From NCBI GenBank assembly GCA_030692565.1, contig JAUYAO010000054.1, positions 124,001 to 188,000 of the forward strand: 64,000 nt of DNA, read 5' to 3'. The position numbers were made by a program, and so were the translations under genes. The stretch comes from Nitrospira sp. Lineage in GTDB: Bacteria > Nitrospirota > Nitrospiria > Nitrospirales > Nitrospiraceae. Shown piece after piece: positions 42,002 to 56,400 of this stretch. Numbering within the stretch: the first letter of the stretch is position 1; the number at the start of each line of letters is the position of its first letter. The notes under the pieces are model-generated. The model made no database searches, was not told the origin of the DNA, and was given only the letters and a program-made list of their open reading frames with translations.

Positions 42002-45000
42002 ATGAACGGCGGAGTTGCTGAGAACACCGTGTCGAGACCTGCGATGAATCCACTGTCGGTATCCCCGGAGCAAGAGGCTCGAGAAGCTGTCACGACAGAT
42101 CGGCAGTCAGTCCGCCTTCCGTCTGTGCGCTTGTCGAGCCTGGTCCTGATGTGCCTGCTGGTCACTGTGACGGTCGGATGGATCACGTTGCGGTATCTCG
42201 AAAATCGAATGGTGGCGCAGGCCGGCCAGAGTCTTGCGCTCGCGGCCGTCGATATTGCGGGCAAGCTGGATGTGTTGATGGCTGAACGGTACGGCGATAT
42301 TCAAATGATGGCTCGTTCCAAAAGTTTTCAACAACGGGATCCGTTGGTGATGACCAGATATCTGCAATGGATGGCGACCGCCTATCCTGTCTACGAGTGG
42401 ATCGGCGTCACCGATCCGGCTGGTCGAGTCATCGCCGCGACGGATGCTGTGAGCGTCGGCGCCGACCGGCGTGAGCAGGAATGGTTTCAGGCGGTACGGG
42501 ATAATGGAAAAATCCATATCGGAGAACCGCAGGTGTCTGAAGCTTCGCACGGCACTGGTGTAGTTTTTTTCGCCGCGCCGATCCATGGAGCCCACGGAGA
42601 ATTTCTCGGGTCCATCAGTTCACGAGTCGCACTGGCCGTCGTTGAAGACGCGTTTGAGCGCACCGTGAATGCGCTACAGGCGCAATGGGGAACCTCGACG
42701 CAGATCGAATACCAGTTCTTGAATCGCGCAGGAGAGATGATCGTGGATTCGCAATTGCGCGGAGAAGGTCTGGTGAACCTCAAACGTGAGGGATTGCCAT
42801 CGGCGCAGTTGTTCGACTCTGCTCCCTCCGGGTTCGTCGAAGAGCGGCATCTGCGCCGGCAAGTGGAGGTGGTGACGGGCTATGCGATGACGCGAGGCGT
42901 TCAAGACCGGGACGAGCTGCGTTGGGGGGTGTTGGTGCGTGTGGATCGAGAGCATATTCTGGCTCCCGTCCAGGGGGTCGTCAGCAACATCGGTCTGGCG
43001 GGCGCCGGCCTGTTGCTGCCGTTGAGCGTTGTACTCCTGTGGAGTGTCGGCCGTCTGGAATACGAGCGGAAGACGGCGATCAAAGAGCGGACGCGGGCGC
43101 AGGCAGCGGAAAACACATTCCAGCAATTGGTAGCAGCGGCTCCCGATGCCTTGGTCATCACCGATATGGCCGGCCGCATCCTGTTGGTCAATCGACAGGC
43201 GGAGCAGCTCTTCGGGTATCGGGCGGATGAATTGATCGGGCAGGCGGTCGAGATTCTGCTCCCCGAGCGTTTCCGGGACGCGCACCCTGTCCAGCGCGCA
43301 CGGTACTGTGAAGCGCCCACGATGAGGTCCATGGGCGCGGCCCGCGACTTGTTCGCGCGCCGGCGGGATGACCGTGAAGTCCCTGTCCACATCAGCCTCA
43401 GCTGCGTCGATACCGCCGACGGCCGGGTTATTCTTGCGGCGATTCGTGACATGACTGCGCAACAGCAGCGCCATGTGGAATTGCTCGCCGCGAAAGAGGC
43501 GGCGGAAGCCAGCACCAAAGCCAAGAGCGAATTTCTGGCGACCATGAGCCACGAAATCAGGACGCCGATGAACGGGGTCATCGGCACAACGGGCCTGTTG
43601 CTCGATACCGAGTTAACGGCAGAACAGCGAGAGTACGCCGAGATGATTCGCCGCTCAGGAGAATCGTTGCTCGACATCATCAATGAGATTCTCGATTTTT
43701 CCAAAATAGACGCCCGTAAGCTCGATTTGGAGATGCTCGATTTCGATCTGCGCGCGACGGTCGAGGATGCGGTTTCGATGCAGGCCGAACGCGCGCACAG
43801 CAAAGGGTTGGAACTCGCCTGTCTGATCAACGGGACGGTTCCGACGGCGGTCTGCGGGGACCCCGGCCGTCTGCGGCAGATTTTGACGAATCTGATCGGA
43901 AACGCGATCAAGTTTACCGAACGCGGCGAGGTCGTTGTCACGGTCAGCGTCGCCGGGCCAGTCGATCCCCCGGGGCAATCAAGCGTCGAACTTCGATTTG
44001 ACGTCGCCGACACGGGAATCGGCATGACGGCGGAGCAGTGCGCCAAAATCTTTCAGCCCTTTGTGCAAGCCGACGGATCGATGACCCGTAAGTATGGCGG
44101 CACCGGACTTGGGCTCGCCATCTGCAAGCAATTGACGGAACTGATGCAAGGACACGTTGGGGTAGAGAGTGTGCCAGGAGCGGGCAGCCGGTTCTGGTTC
44201 ACGGTGCGATTAGACCGGCAGCCGGAGGGTCGTCATGCGCCGGAGCCCTCTGGCCGCTTTCCCATCCCGCTTCGGGGTCGCAAGGCGTTGATTGTGGACG
44301 ACCACGCGATCAATCGGAAAGTTCTCGAACATCAATTCAACACCCAAGGTCTCCGGTATGAAAGCGTAGAGAACGGTTTGCTGGCGCTTGATGCGCTTCT
44401 GCGGGCGTTCAGCGAGGGCCAGCCATTCGATTTTGCCGTTCTCGATCTGCATATGCCCGGGATGGACGGCCTCGAGTTGGCCCGCAGGATCAAGGCCGAT
44501 CCGGCGACCAGTTCGGTTCGATTGGTCTTGCTGGCCTCGCTCGGCCGCCGCGGGGACGCCAAGGCTGCGCGGGAGGCGGGCATTGCCGCCTATCTCACCA
44601 AGCCGATTCGTCAGGCACAATTGCTCGATTGTCTGAGCCTCGTGTTGAAGACGAAGGAGGCTCCCGCAGACGCGTTGCCGGGTCAGGGGCCGGCGATTAT
44701 TACCCGGCACAGTCTGGGCGAGGCTCAGGCCGATGTCCGCAATCGGGTGCTGGTGGCGGAAGATAACCCCGTCAATCAGAAGGTCGCCGCCAAGATGTTG
44801 GGAAAGCTTGGATGCCGGGTGGATGTGGTAGCCAATGGCCGCGAAGCCGTGGAAGCGCTAGCCCTACTTCCCTACGACGTCGTGTTCATGGATTGCCAGA
44901 TGCCGGAGATGGACGGATTTGACGCGGCGCGCCTGATTCGCGAACGCGAAAAACGTCAATCGTCAACCGTCAAGCATCAAGCGGATGACGAGGAACATGA

Positions 45001-45241
45001 GACTGGTTCAGGCGGGAGCTATTCTTCACGATCGACGAATGACGAATCACGAATGACGTCTTCTCGCCGTATCCCCATCGTGGCCATGACCGCCAATGCC
45101 ATGGCAGGTGACCGGGAGCGCTGTCTGGCAGCCGGCATGGACGATTTTGTCAGCAAACCGGTTCAATCACAGATCTTACAGGCGGTGCTTCAGCGATGGC
45201 TGGGGACACCGCGCTCACCGGAGGATCAGGGGGGGAACTGA
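42002..45241 (+). CDS. Hybrid sensor histidine kinase with Cache-like, PAS and two receivers
   Basis: About 1079 residues. TM1 is [20 protein letters not shown], followed by a ~250-residue periplasmic Cache-like sensor ([20 protein letters not shown]) and TM2 ([20 protein letters not shown]). Then come a PAS domain ([20 protein letters not shown]), HisKA with His in [13 protein letters not shown], HATPase ([25 protein letters not shown]), receiver 1 with Asp in [12 protein letters not shown], and receiver 2 with Asp in [12 protein letters not shown]. Receiver 2 carries a ~36-residue in-frame insertion made of the TGACG repeat. It divergently faces the two LuxR-type genes. Confidence 0.93.
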   Translation: MNGGVAENTVSRPAMNPLSVSPEQEAREAVTTDRQSVRLPSVRLSSLVLMCLLVTVTVGWITLRYLENRMVAQAGQSLALAAVDIAGKLDVLMAERYGDIQMMARSKSFQQRDPLVMTRYLQWMATAYPVYEWIGVTDPAGRVIAATDAVSVGADRREQEWFQAVRDNGKIHIGEPQVSEASHGTGVVFFAAPIHGAHGEFLGSISSRVALAVVEDAFERTVNALQAQWGTSTQIEYQFLNRAGEMIVDSQLRGEGLVNLKREGLPSAQLFDSAPSGFVEERHLRRQVEVVTGYAMTRGVQDRDELRWGVLVRVDREHILAPVQGVVSNIGLAGAGLLLPLSVVLLWSVGRLEYERKTAIKERTRAQAAENTFQQLVAAAPDALVITDMAGRILLVNRQAEQLFGYRADELIGQAVEILLPERFRDAHPVQRARYCEAPTMRSMGAARDLFARRRDDREVPVHISLSCVDTADGRVILAAIRDMTAQQQRHVELLAAKEAAEASTKAKSEFLATMSHEIRTPMNGVIGTTGLLLDTELTAEQREYAEMIRRSGESLLDIINEILDFSKIDARKLDLEMLDFDLRATVEDAVSMQAERAHSKGLELACLINGTVPTAVCGDPGRLRQILTNLIGNAIKFTERGEVVVTVSVAGPVDPPGQSSVELRFDVADTGIGMTAEQCAKIFQPFVQADGSMTRKYGGTGLGLAICKQLTELMQGHVGVESVPGAGSRFWFTVRLDRQPEGRHAPEPSGRFPIPLRGRKALIVDDHAINRKVLEHQFNTQGLRYESVENGLLALDALLRAFSEGQPFDFAVLDLHMPGMDGLELARRIKADPATSSVRLVLLASLGRRGDAKAAREAGIAAYLTKPIRQAQLLDCLSLVLKTKEAPADALPGQGPAIITRHSLGEAQADVRNRVLVAEDNPVNQKVAAKMLGKLGCRVDVVANGREAVEALALLPYDVVFMDCQMPEMDGFDAARLIREREKRQSSTVKHQADDEEHETGSGGSYSSRSTNDESRMTSSRRIPIVAMTANAMAGDRERCLAAGMDDFVSKPVQSQILQAVLQRWLGTPRSPEDQGGN
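44954..45060. repeat. TGACG-heptad repeat inside the kinase receiver 2
   Basis: CGTCAATCGTCAACCGTCAA at 44,954-44,973, then at the other end CGACGAATGACGAATCACGA and ATGACG up to about 45,058. The arms are complementary in type. It encodes [20 protein letters not shown] and then [16 protein letters not shown] between LIRERE and [12 protein letters not shown], interrupting a normal receiver sequence without breaking the frame. Confidence 0.7.
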
Positions 45242-45385
45242 TCGGCTGGCAGCGTGGCGCTGCGTCAGTTGAGTACAGCAAGTCATCAGCCCCCTCTTGA
45301 AATGATTCCGTTCCGGGCGTTCTCGCTGTGCTGTTTCTGCTGTGTTCGTGACAAGCCGTAGGCCTCTCGGTATAATCCGCCGCGT

Positions 45386-46489
45386 ATGACTACTGCGAAC
45401 CCGGCCCCACCGAAGGGGCCTCTCACACCTCCTGATCAAGCCCTCGTCGCCCGCACCATTGAATCGCGGCTGAGTCCCGGTCTGGTCTTGCGCGAACTCC
45501 AGCCCTTGCCGGGGGATGCGTCGAATCGGCGCTACTTCCGCGCCGTCCTGGCCGGCGGTCCGCCCCACTCCGTGATCCTCATGCAACTCGCAGAGCCGGA
45601 GGGGTTTAAGCAATCGGAAGAAGCGGTCAGCGGAGCGATGCATCAGATCACCGAGTTGCCCTTTCTGAATATTCTGTCGCATCTCGGGAAGGCCGGCGTG
45701 TCGGTCCCGACGCTGCATCACTATGACCATGTCGCCGGGTTGCTGTATCTCGAAGATTTCGGCGATCTGACGCTGGCCGAAGCGGTGCGTGATGCCGATG
45801 CGCCGAGTCTGGAGTCGCGATACAAACAAGCGATTAATGTGCTGGTTCAGATGCAGGTGAAGGCGACCTCGCCGGCCGATCCCGGCTGTCTGGCGTTCCA
45901 CCGGAGTTTCGATGTGCCGTTGCTCATGTGGGAGTTCGATCATTTCCTGGAGTACGGGATCGTGGCGCGCCAGGGTAAGCCGATGTGCTCGGAGGACTGG
46001 ACGGCGATCCGCGGGGAGTTCGAAAAGATTTCCGAACATTTGGCCGGGCAGCCCAGGGTGTTCACCCATCGAGATTATCATTCGCGCAATCTGATGGTCG
46101 ACGGCCTGCGCCTTGGCGTCATCGATTTTCAAGATGCGCTGATGGGTCCGGCGACCTATGACTTGGCCTCTCTCTTGCGCGATGCCTACATCGCCCTCGA
46201 TGAGCCGCTGGTGGATCAGTTGGTGAATTACTATCTCGATCAGATGGCTGAGCATCGGCATGTCTGGACCAACCGCGACGCCTTCCGGCGCTTGTTCGAT
46301 CTCACCAGCATTCAACGGAATATGAAAGCCGCCGGACGGTTTGTCTACATCGACCGGGTGAAGGGCAACCCCAAATTTCTGGCCGACATCCCGCGCGTCT
46401 TGGGGTATGTGAAACGGAATCTCCAGCGGTATCCGGAGCTCGCGCCGCTCCGCAAGCACCTCACGCCATATGTTCCGGAATTGCAGTGA
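45386..46489 (+). CDS. amgK: AmgK-like N-acetylmuramate/N-acetylglucosamine kinase
   Basis: 367 residues of the aminoglycoside-phosphotransferase fold. LQPLPGDASNRRYFR is the nucleotide loop. The catalytic motif is VFTHRDYHSRNLMV, and the metal motif is GVIDFQDALMGP. The downstream neighbour is a MurU-like nucleotidyltransferase, the classic pair by which Pseudomonas recycles MurNAc through MurNAc-1-phosphate to UDP-MurNAc. The call rests on that pairing and motifs. The spacing to the next gene is 108 bp and contains a repeat. Confidence 0.82.
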   Translation: MTTANPAPPKGPLTPPDQALVARTIESRLSPGLVLRELQPLPGDASNRRYFRAVLAGGPPHSVILMQLAEPEGFKQSEEAVSGAMHQITELPFLNILSHLGKAGVSVPTLHHYDHVAGLLYLEDFGDLTLAEAVRDADAPSLESRYKQAINVLVQMQVKATSPADPGCLAFHRSFDVPLLMWEFDHFLEYGIVARQGKPMCSEDWTAIRGEFEKISEHLAGQPRVFTHRDYHSRNLMVDGLRLGVIDFQDALMGPATYDLASLLRDAYIALDEPLVDQLVNYYLDQMAEHRHVWTNRDAFRRLFDLTSIQRNMKAAGRFVYIDRVKGNPKFLADIPRVLGYVKRNLQRYPELAPLRKHLTPYVPELQ

Positions 46490-46493
46490 GAAT

Positions 46494-46592
46494 TAGGCTA
46501 GGGGTGCGAGGCTAGGGGCGAGGGGTGGGTTTCTCATGAGAAGAATAATGTGGCCCCTTGCCCTTTGCCCTGCGTCTCTTGCCTGCGCCGGA
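46494..46592. repeat. GGCTAGGGG-type inverted heptad repeat, copy 2
   Basis: GGCTAGGGGTGCGAGGCTAG and GGGCGAGGGG lie at about 46,496-46,526; CCCCTTGCCCTTTGCCC and GCGTCTCTTGCCTGCGCC at about 46,555-46,590 form the opposite arm. Found between amgK and murU, with the same form as the copy at 37,226-37,320. Confidence 0.55.
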
Positions 46593-46597
46593 ATCAT

Positions 46598-47344
46598 ATG
46601 AAGGCGATGATCCTCGCGGCGGGTTTCGGTACCCGCCTCCGGCCGCTGACGAACACGATTCCCAAACCCCTGCTTCCGGTTGCCGGCGCTCCGCTCATCG
46701 TGTGGAATCTTCTGCTGCTCAAGCAGCACGGATTCCGCGATGTGGTGATCAATCTGCATCACCTCGGCCCGATGATCGAGCAGGCGCTGGGGACTGGTGC
46801 GCAGTTCGGGTTGCGGCTTCTCTATTCGCACGAGCCTATCATTTTAGGGACGGGCGGGGGGATCAAGCAGGCCGAGCGGTACTTCTCCAACGAGGCGGTG
46901 TTGATCCTGAATGGCGATACGCTGTTTGATCTGGATCTCGCGGCGCTGTGCGCGTTCCACCATGAACGCAAGGCCCTGGCGACGCTGGTGCTGCGGGAGG
47001 ATCCCGATGCGGTGAAATGGGGACTCGTCGAAGTGGGGGCGGACGATCGCATCGTCCGGATCAATGGGAAAGGCCTGGCGGAGACCGCCATGCCGACAAG
47101 GCCGCGCATGTTTGCCGGCATCCATATTCTGCACTCCAGGCTCTTGCGGGATATTCCACGAGAAGTGGCGTCGTCGATCATCGATCCCTATGTGGCCGCG
47201 ATCGGGCGGGGCGAACCGCTGTTGGGCTATGACCTGAAAGGGTACTGGTCCGATGTGGGGACGCCGGAACGCTATGGGCAGGCCGAACGGGATGTGAAGG
47301 CCGGTTTGCTGCGGCTGGAGGATAGGAAGCTTCCTTCGGGATGA
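46598..47344 (+). CDS. murU: MurU-like N-acetylmuramate-1-phosphate uridylyltransferase
   Basis: 248 residues from ATG 46,598 (the earlier in-frame start overlaps the repeat). The nucleotidyltransferase signature is MILAAGFGTRLRPLTNTIPKPLLPVAGAPL, with ILNGDTLFDLD (metal Asp), YWSDVGTPERY near the C-terminus. At about 250 residues it is the size of MurU, shorter than GlmU or mannose-1-phosphate enzymes. Together with the AmgK-like kinase it gives a GlcNAc/MurNAc salvage route for cell-wall building. Confidence 0.83.
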   Translation: MKAMILAAGFGTRLRPLTNTIPKPLLPVAGAPLIVWNLLLLKQHGFRDVVINLHHLGPMIEQALGTGAQFGLRLLYSHEPIILGTGGGIKQAERYFSNEAVLILNGDTLFDLDLAALCAFHHERKALATLVLREDPDAVKWGLVEVGADDRIVRINGKGLAETAMPTRPRMFAGIHILHSRLLRDIPREVASSIIDPYVAAIGRGEPLLGYDLKGYWSDVGTPERYGQAERDVKAGLLRLEDRKLPSG

Positions 47345-47580
47345 CAGGATGCTGAAAATGTCCGCCAGCGGCGTTCTCGCATCGTTCAGACCCTCAACGT
47401 ACCAAGCCTACTGGAGGAAAGGTACCTCTCCGCTCGCATGGGATCGAAGCGAGCGGCTCAAGCGAAGCTTGGTATGTACCTCCTCGGTCCGTCACTCGCT
47501 GCGGCCTTACCCCGCGGAACGGCGCGTCTCGGCGCGCCGGGGTTGGGTGGGTGAGAACAGTGGCCATTTTGAGCATCCTG
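47345..47580. repeat. MITE-like 236-bp unit with 16-bp terminal inverted repeats
   Basis: Ends CAGGATGCTGAAAATG (47,345-47,360) and the complement of CAGGATGCTCAAAATG (47,565-47,580): 15 of 16 match. Inside are secondary inverted blocks (GTACCAAGC at about 47,398 against GCTTGGTA at 47,466). It contains no gene, and starts right after the murU stop codon. Possibly an IS-derived non-autonomous element. Confidence 0.65.
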
Positions 47581-47655
47581 TAGAAAGAGCTATTTATCAT
47601 CTAGCATCGTTAGGCGCTGATTGCGCCGGCTGTAATGTCGCTTTCTCGCAACCCG

Positions 47656-49065
47656 CTAGTTTTCCTGTAGCTCTCCACCGCTCTCCCCTCGTCCTTCCTG
47701 CCGGTCACGTTGCTGCTTAATCAGCCGCGCCAGATAGGTGCGCTGCAAGTGCAGATGTTCGGCTGCGCGCGTCTGATTCCCCTCGGCCTTTTCAATCGCT
47801 CGCGTAATGATGTGGCGGCTGTGCGCGTCCATCGACTCGTGATAGGGCAGATCGAGGTACGAGAGCTCCGGTCCTTCCTCCCTACAGAGACGGGCATCCT
47901 CCGGAAGCAACGCGATCATGTCCGGTTCAATCGTATCGGTCGGGCTGAGCACGACCGCCCGCGCAATGACATTGTCCAATTCACGAATATTTCCCGGCCA
48001 GGGATACCGTGTGAGGGCTTCAATCGAGGAGGAACTGAGTGTCGCCGCCGGACGTTTGGCTTCCCGCGCATGCCGTTCGAGGAAAAATTGCGCCAGCGCG
48101 GGAATGTCCCCGCGGCGTTCCCTCAACGGCGGCAGGGTGAGGGTGATGACGTTGAGGCGGAAGTAGAGATCCTCGCGGAACTGCCCGGTCTTGACCGCTT
48201 GTCGCAGGTCCTTATTGGTCGCGGCGATGATCCGGATATTGACGGAGACCGTTCGGGTGCCGCCCACCCGCTGGAATTCGCGGTCCTGCAAGACGCGTAA
48301 GAGTTTTGCCTGGAGCGGCAGCGGCATGTCTCCGATTTCATCGAGAAAGACCGTCCCACCGTCCGCCATTTCCAGCTTGCCCTTCTGCAGCCGGTCGGCG
48401 CCGGTAAAGGCCCCGCGCTCGTGGCCGAAGAGTTCATTTTCCAGCAGAGTCTCTGTCAAGGCGACGCAGTTGATCACCACCAGCGGCATGGCGTGCCGAT
48501 GGCTCCATTGATGGATGGAGCGGGCGAAGAGTTCCTTGCCGGTGCCGCTTTCCCCGAGCAGTAGAACGCTGGCGTCGGAGCGTGCGGCCCGTTGCGCGGC
48601 TTCGACGACCGTGCGGACGGTCGGGCTGGCGCCGATGATGTTGGCATAGCGGCCGTCGACTTCCGAGCGCAGGTAGGCGACTTGCCGCTTGAGCGAGTCG
48701 CGCTCAAGGGCTTTGCGGATGACGATGAGGAGGTGGTCTTTGTCGAGCGGCTTGGTGAGAAAGTCGTAGGCCCCTTCTTTCATGGCCTCGACGGCGGCGT
48801 TCACCGATCCGTGCGCCGTCATGACGATGACGGGCAGGTCTTCGACGTGTTTGATCTGAGAGAGCCGCTTGAGGACTTGAATGCCGGTCAGTTTCGGCAG
48901 GTCGAGATCGAGCAGGATCAGGTTGGGGGATTCCTGCTCGATCTGGTCCAGGGCCTGTTGTCCGTCCCGGGCGATGACCGTCGTGTAGCCCGAGGCTTGC
49001 AGCCGGTCCTCCAGCACTGTGACGATGTCCGCGTCGTCGTCGACAATGAGGATCTTAGCCTTCAT
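47656..49065 (-). CDS. Sigma-54-dependent response regulator (NtrC family)
   Basis: About 469 residues from ATG 49,065 (MKAKILIVDDDADIVTVLED); an upstream in-frame extension into repeat DNA is not credible. The receiver phospho-Asp is in LILLDLDLPKL. The AAA+ domain has GESGTGKELFARSIH, GAFTGA (sigma-54 contact), DGGTVFLDEIGDMP and PWPGNIRELDN. A Fis-type HTH closes the protein (NQTRAAEHLHLQRTYLARL). It should drive sigma-54 promoters. No partner kinase is adjacent. Confidence 0.95.
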   Translation of the reverse strand: MKAKILIVDDDADIVTVLEDRLQASGYTTVIARDGQQALDQIEQESPNLILLDLDLPKLTGIQVLKRLSQIKHVEDLPVIVMTAHGSVNAAVEAMKEGAYDFLTKPLDKDHLLIVIRKALERDSLKRQVAYLRSEVDGRYANIIGASPTVRTVVEAAQRAARSDASVLLLGESGTGKELFARSIHQWSHRHAMPLVVINCVALTETLLENELFGHERGAFTGADRLQKGKLEMADGGTVFLDEIGDMPLPLQAKLLRVLQDREFQRVGGTRTVSVNIRIIAATNKDLRQAVKTGQFREDLYFRLNVITLTLPPLRERRGDIPALAQFFLERHAREAKRPAATLSSSSIEALTRYPWPGNIRELDNVIARAVVLSPTDTIEPDMIALLPEDARLCREEGPELSYLDLPYHESMDAHSRHIITRAIEKAEGNQTRAAEHLHLQRTYLARLIKQQRDRQEGRGESGGELQEN

Positions 49066-49079
49066 AACTCCCGTGAAGG

Positions 49080-49170
49080 GTGATGGGTGACGAGTGACGG
49101 GTTGGCTTCGGATGCAATCATTCCCGGCCGCCGCTCCCACTCATCACAGATCACACATCCCTCATCACTG
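49080..49170. repeat. TGACG/TCATC heptad-type repeat in intergenic DNA
   Basis: GTGATGGGTGACGAGTGACG near 49,079-49,098 faces CACTCATCACAGATCACACA and TCCCTCATCAC near 49,137-49,168. The arms are complementary in type, and similar in step length to the copies in the sulfur-carrier gene and the kinase. Confidence 0.55.
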
Positions 49171-49173
49171 AAT

Positions 49174-50502
49174 TTACTCCATGACATTCATGACCAGTCC
49201 GGTCAGCGGTTTCGGGAAGAAGTAGGTGGACTTGTGCGGCATCCGCTCGCCCGCGGTGGCCACGTCCTTGACCTCGCTCACTTTGGTGGCGTTCAAGAGC
49301 AACGCCCCGGTGCCGGTGCCGTTTGCCGCCCAGTCCAGGGCTTCGTGGTCGTCTTTCGTATAGAGAATGGCTTCCTGTTCCTGTTGCGTCGGACAGAGCT
49401 TGGCGACGACCAGCTGTTGCAGGAGCGAGACGTCCAGCTTGGTCCGGGGAGAGGCGCTGGCCGGCGGACGATGCGCGGCCTTGAGGGCCAGGGTCAGGTA
49501 GGCCTCGCGGCCTTTGATCGCTAACCCGAACATCGGCGTCGTCCGCCCTTGTGTCCGCATCGCGTCGATGAACTCTGTGCGAACCGTGGCTTTGGTCTGG
49601 CTGGTATACGGATATTCCTTCAGATCGAAGGTGTCGGCGAACAGCGCCTTCACCTGATCGAACGACGGCAACGGCGTCGTTGTCACGCGGTGCGTGGGCA
49701 GTACGGTCAGTCCCGGATCTTCGATCGGCGTGAGGAGCATGAGGACCGTGTCGTAGGGCTGCAGGCCCTGGAGATTCCCCGTTTGGCCGGCCTGCTGGCG
49801 GCGCAGCTTTTGATAATTCAACGCCGTTTCGTACCGATGGTGGCCGTCGGCGATGAAGATGGGCTTGCTGGCCATGGTCGTCACGACTTTCTGGGTGATG
49901 GCCGGGCCGGAGATGGCCCAGAGGCGTTGCTCGAACCCGACATCGTCGCGGAATTCCACGCAGGGGGCAGTCGATTTTGCCGCCTGGGCCAAGGCCGACA
50001 GGATGGTGTCCTGGGGATCGGAATAGAGCGACCAGATCGGACTGAAATTCGCGCGGCAGGCTTCCATCAGATTCAGGCGATCGGTCTTGGCGGCGGCGCG
50101 GGTGTTCTCGTGCGGATAGATTGCTCCGGTGCCGAACTCTTCCAGCTTGAACGTGGCAATGAAGCCTCGCAGCGTTTTTCTCGGGCCCTTCGGATCGGCT
50201 CCCGGCGGAACATATTCAATGGTGTGGTAGTAAATCGTCGGTTGTGGGTCCCGTTTCAGCGCGCCCGATTGCATCCACTGCGAGAGCGTGGCGCCGGCCC
50301 GGGTATAGCGATTGTTGGTCGGTCCGTCGCCGGGCTGGTCCATGCCCAGTTCCAGGCGAATGACATTGTGCGGGTTCCGGTCGTAGAGGGCTTTCTGGCC
50401 GGCTGCGTCGATGATGTCATAAGGAGGCGCGGCGACATCGCGTGCCGCACCGGCAATCGTGGCATCGTAGCGCGCACCGCGAAAGGGAAGGATCTGGGCC
50501 AT
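49174..50502 (-). CDS. DUF1015-family protein
   Basis: 442 residues from ATG 50,502 (MAQILPFRGARYDATIAGAA); a longer frame to 50,565 is less likely. It matches the DUF1015 pattern: VAAPPYDIIDAAGQKALYDRNPHNVIRLELG, GAIYPHENTRAAAKTDRLNLMEAC, IFIADGHHRYETALNYQ. The HHRYETAL motif is diagnostic. These proteins are widespread and their function is not established. Neighbours (polyprenyl synthase, regulator) give no clear hint. Confidence 0.9.
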   Translation of the reverse strand: MAQILPFRGARYDATIAGAARDVAAPPYDIIDAAGQKALYDRNPHNVIRLELGMDQPGDGPTNNRYTRAGATLSQWMQSGALKRDPQPTIYYHTIEYVPPGADPKGPRKTLRGFIATFKLEEFGTGAIYPHENTRAAAKTDRLNLMEACRANFSPIWSLYSDPQDTILSALAQAAKSTAPCVEFRDDVGFEQRLWAISGPAITQKVVTTMASKPIFIADGHHRYETALNYQKLRRQQAGQTGNLQGLQPYDTVLMLLTPIEDPGLTVLPTHRVTTTPLPSFDQVKALFADTFDLKEYPYTSQTKATVRTEFIDAMRTQGRTTPMFGLAIKGREAYLTLALKAAHRPPASASPRTKLDVSLLQQLVVAKLCPTQQEQEAILYTKDDHEALDWAANGTGTGALLLNATKVSEVKDVATAGERMPHKSTYFFPKPLTGLVMNVME

Positions 50503-50635
50503 GATGGTTTCGTGCTCCTGTGAAAAGTGGTCGGCGTGAACGTGTGAGACCGAAAAGGCATCCACCCGGCGTCCGGCTCAGTGCCCGTCTTCTCGCCGAC
50601 ACCATGGTGGGGAAAAGAGGGAACGGGAGGAAAGG

Positions 50636-51640
50636 TTACCGATCGCGGGTAATCATGTAGTCAGCGGCGACGGCCAGAGCCCGGCGTGCCGACGAGTCCT
50701 CAAAGGCTTCAAGTTCGTGTTGTGCGGCGGCGATATAGGTTTTCGCCCGTTCCATCGCGTAGGCCAGCGATCCGGCATCCTGCATCAAGCCCAGGATCCG
50801 CTCAAGATCTTCACGGCTCAGAGTGCGGGTTTCCATCCGGTCCTTGATCATACTGCGGTCCGGTTCGCTGCAATGGTCGAGCAGATGGAGCAGGGGCAGC
50901 GTCGCTTTGCCCTGTCGCAAGTCTTGGCCGAGGGTCTTCCCTAATCGTTCGCCGTCGGCATTGTAATCGAGCGTGTCGTCGGCGACCTGGAAGGCGATGC
51001 CCAGATACTGGCCGAAGCGGAAGAGCGCGGACTGCTTTTCTTCTGAGGCCTCGGCAAGGATGGCGCCCATGCGGCAGGCGGCGGCGATCAGGCCCGCGGT
51101 CTTGTGTTCGACGATCTTGATGTAATCGGATTCCGGCATTGAGGGATTGCCGTTGTAATAGAGCTGAAGGACTTCCCCTTCCGCCATTTTGGTGCAGGCT
51201 TCGGCGAGGACCTCATTCATGCCGTGGCTGCGAAACTCCACGATCTGCGCCATGGCTTTTGAATAGAGGTAGTCGCCGACGAGGATGCTGATTTGGTTGC
51301 CCCAGACTTTTCTGGCGGTGCGGCGGCCCCGGCGGATGTCGGCTTCGTCCACCACGTCGTCATGCAGCAGCGTGGCCGTATGAATAAATTCAATCAGGCT
51401 GCCGAGCTGATAATGCTCGCGACCGGTATAGCCGCAGAGGCGGGCTGACAACAACAGTAGCAACGGGCGGACGCGCTTGCCCCCGCTGTTGAGGATGTGG
51501 GCGGCGACGGTATTGACGAGGGTGACGCTGGAATCGAGATTCTGACGGACCTGATGTTCGACGCCGTCGAGTTCGGCGCGATACGCCTCCCAGACGTCTG
51601 CCATGCTGTTAATGGTCGAGGTACTGGGGCCGTTCGACAT
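50636..51640 (-). CDS. ispB: Polyprenyl diphosphate synthase
   Basis: 334 residues. Two Asp-rich motifs, LLHDDVVDEADIRRG and QVADDTLDYNAD, bind Mg-diphosphate. GGKRVRPLLLLLSARL is the isopentenyl-diphosphate-binding region. It extends farnesyl-type precursors to C35-C40 chains for the quinone side chain or lipid carrier. Exact chain length cannot be read, so the gene symbol is a family guess. Confidence 0.9.
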   Translation of the reverse strand: MSNGPSTSTINSMADVWEAYRAELDGVEHQVRQNLDSSVTLVNTVAAHILNSGGKRVRPLLLLLSARLCGYTGREHYQLGSLIEFIHTATLLHDDVVDEADIRRGRRTARKVWGNQISILVGDYLYSKAMAQIVEFRSHGMNEVLAEACTKMAEGEVLQLYYNGNPSMPESDYIKIVEHKTAGLIAAACRMGAILAEASEEKQSALFRFGQYLGIAFQVADDTLDYNADGERLGKTLGQDLRQGKATLPLLHLLDHCSEPDRSMIKDRMETRTLSREDLERILGLMQDAGSLAYAMERAKTYIAAAQHELEAFEDSSARRALAVAADYMITRDR

Positions 51641-51866
51641 GCCGCGGATGGTAGGGCAGCGGGGTAAACAAAGTCAAGCAAACCGGGCCCGGATCGGCCT
51701 GCACAATCTTGACAGCGCGGGAGCCCATCCAGTAAGGTGCGGTGCAGAAAAGAACAAGCGAGAGACTGCCCATAAAACGACACGATATCGCGTGCTTGCC
51801 TCTGCATGTTATGAGTGGCCGCTGACCGCGAAGTCATCACCTTCTTCCTAGCGACACGAGATTGCC

Positions 51867-56387
<4,521 letters not shown>

Positions 56388-56400
56388 AAGGACTACGGGA

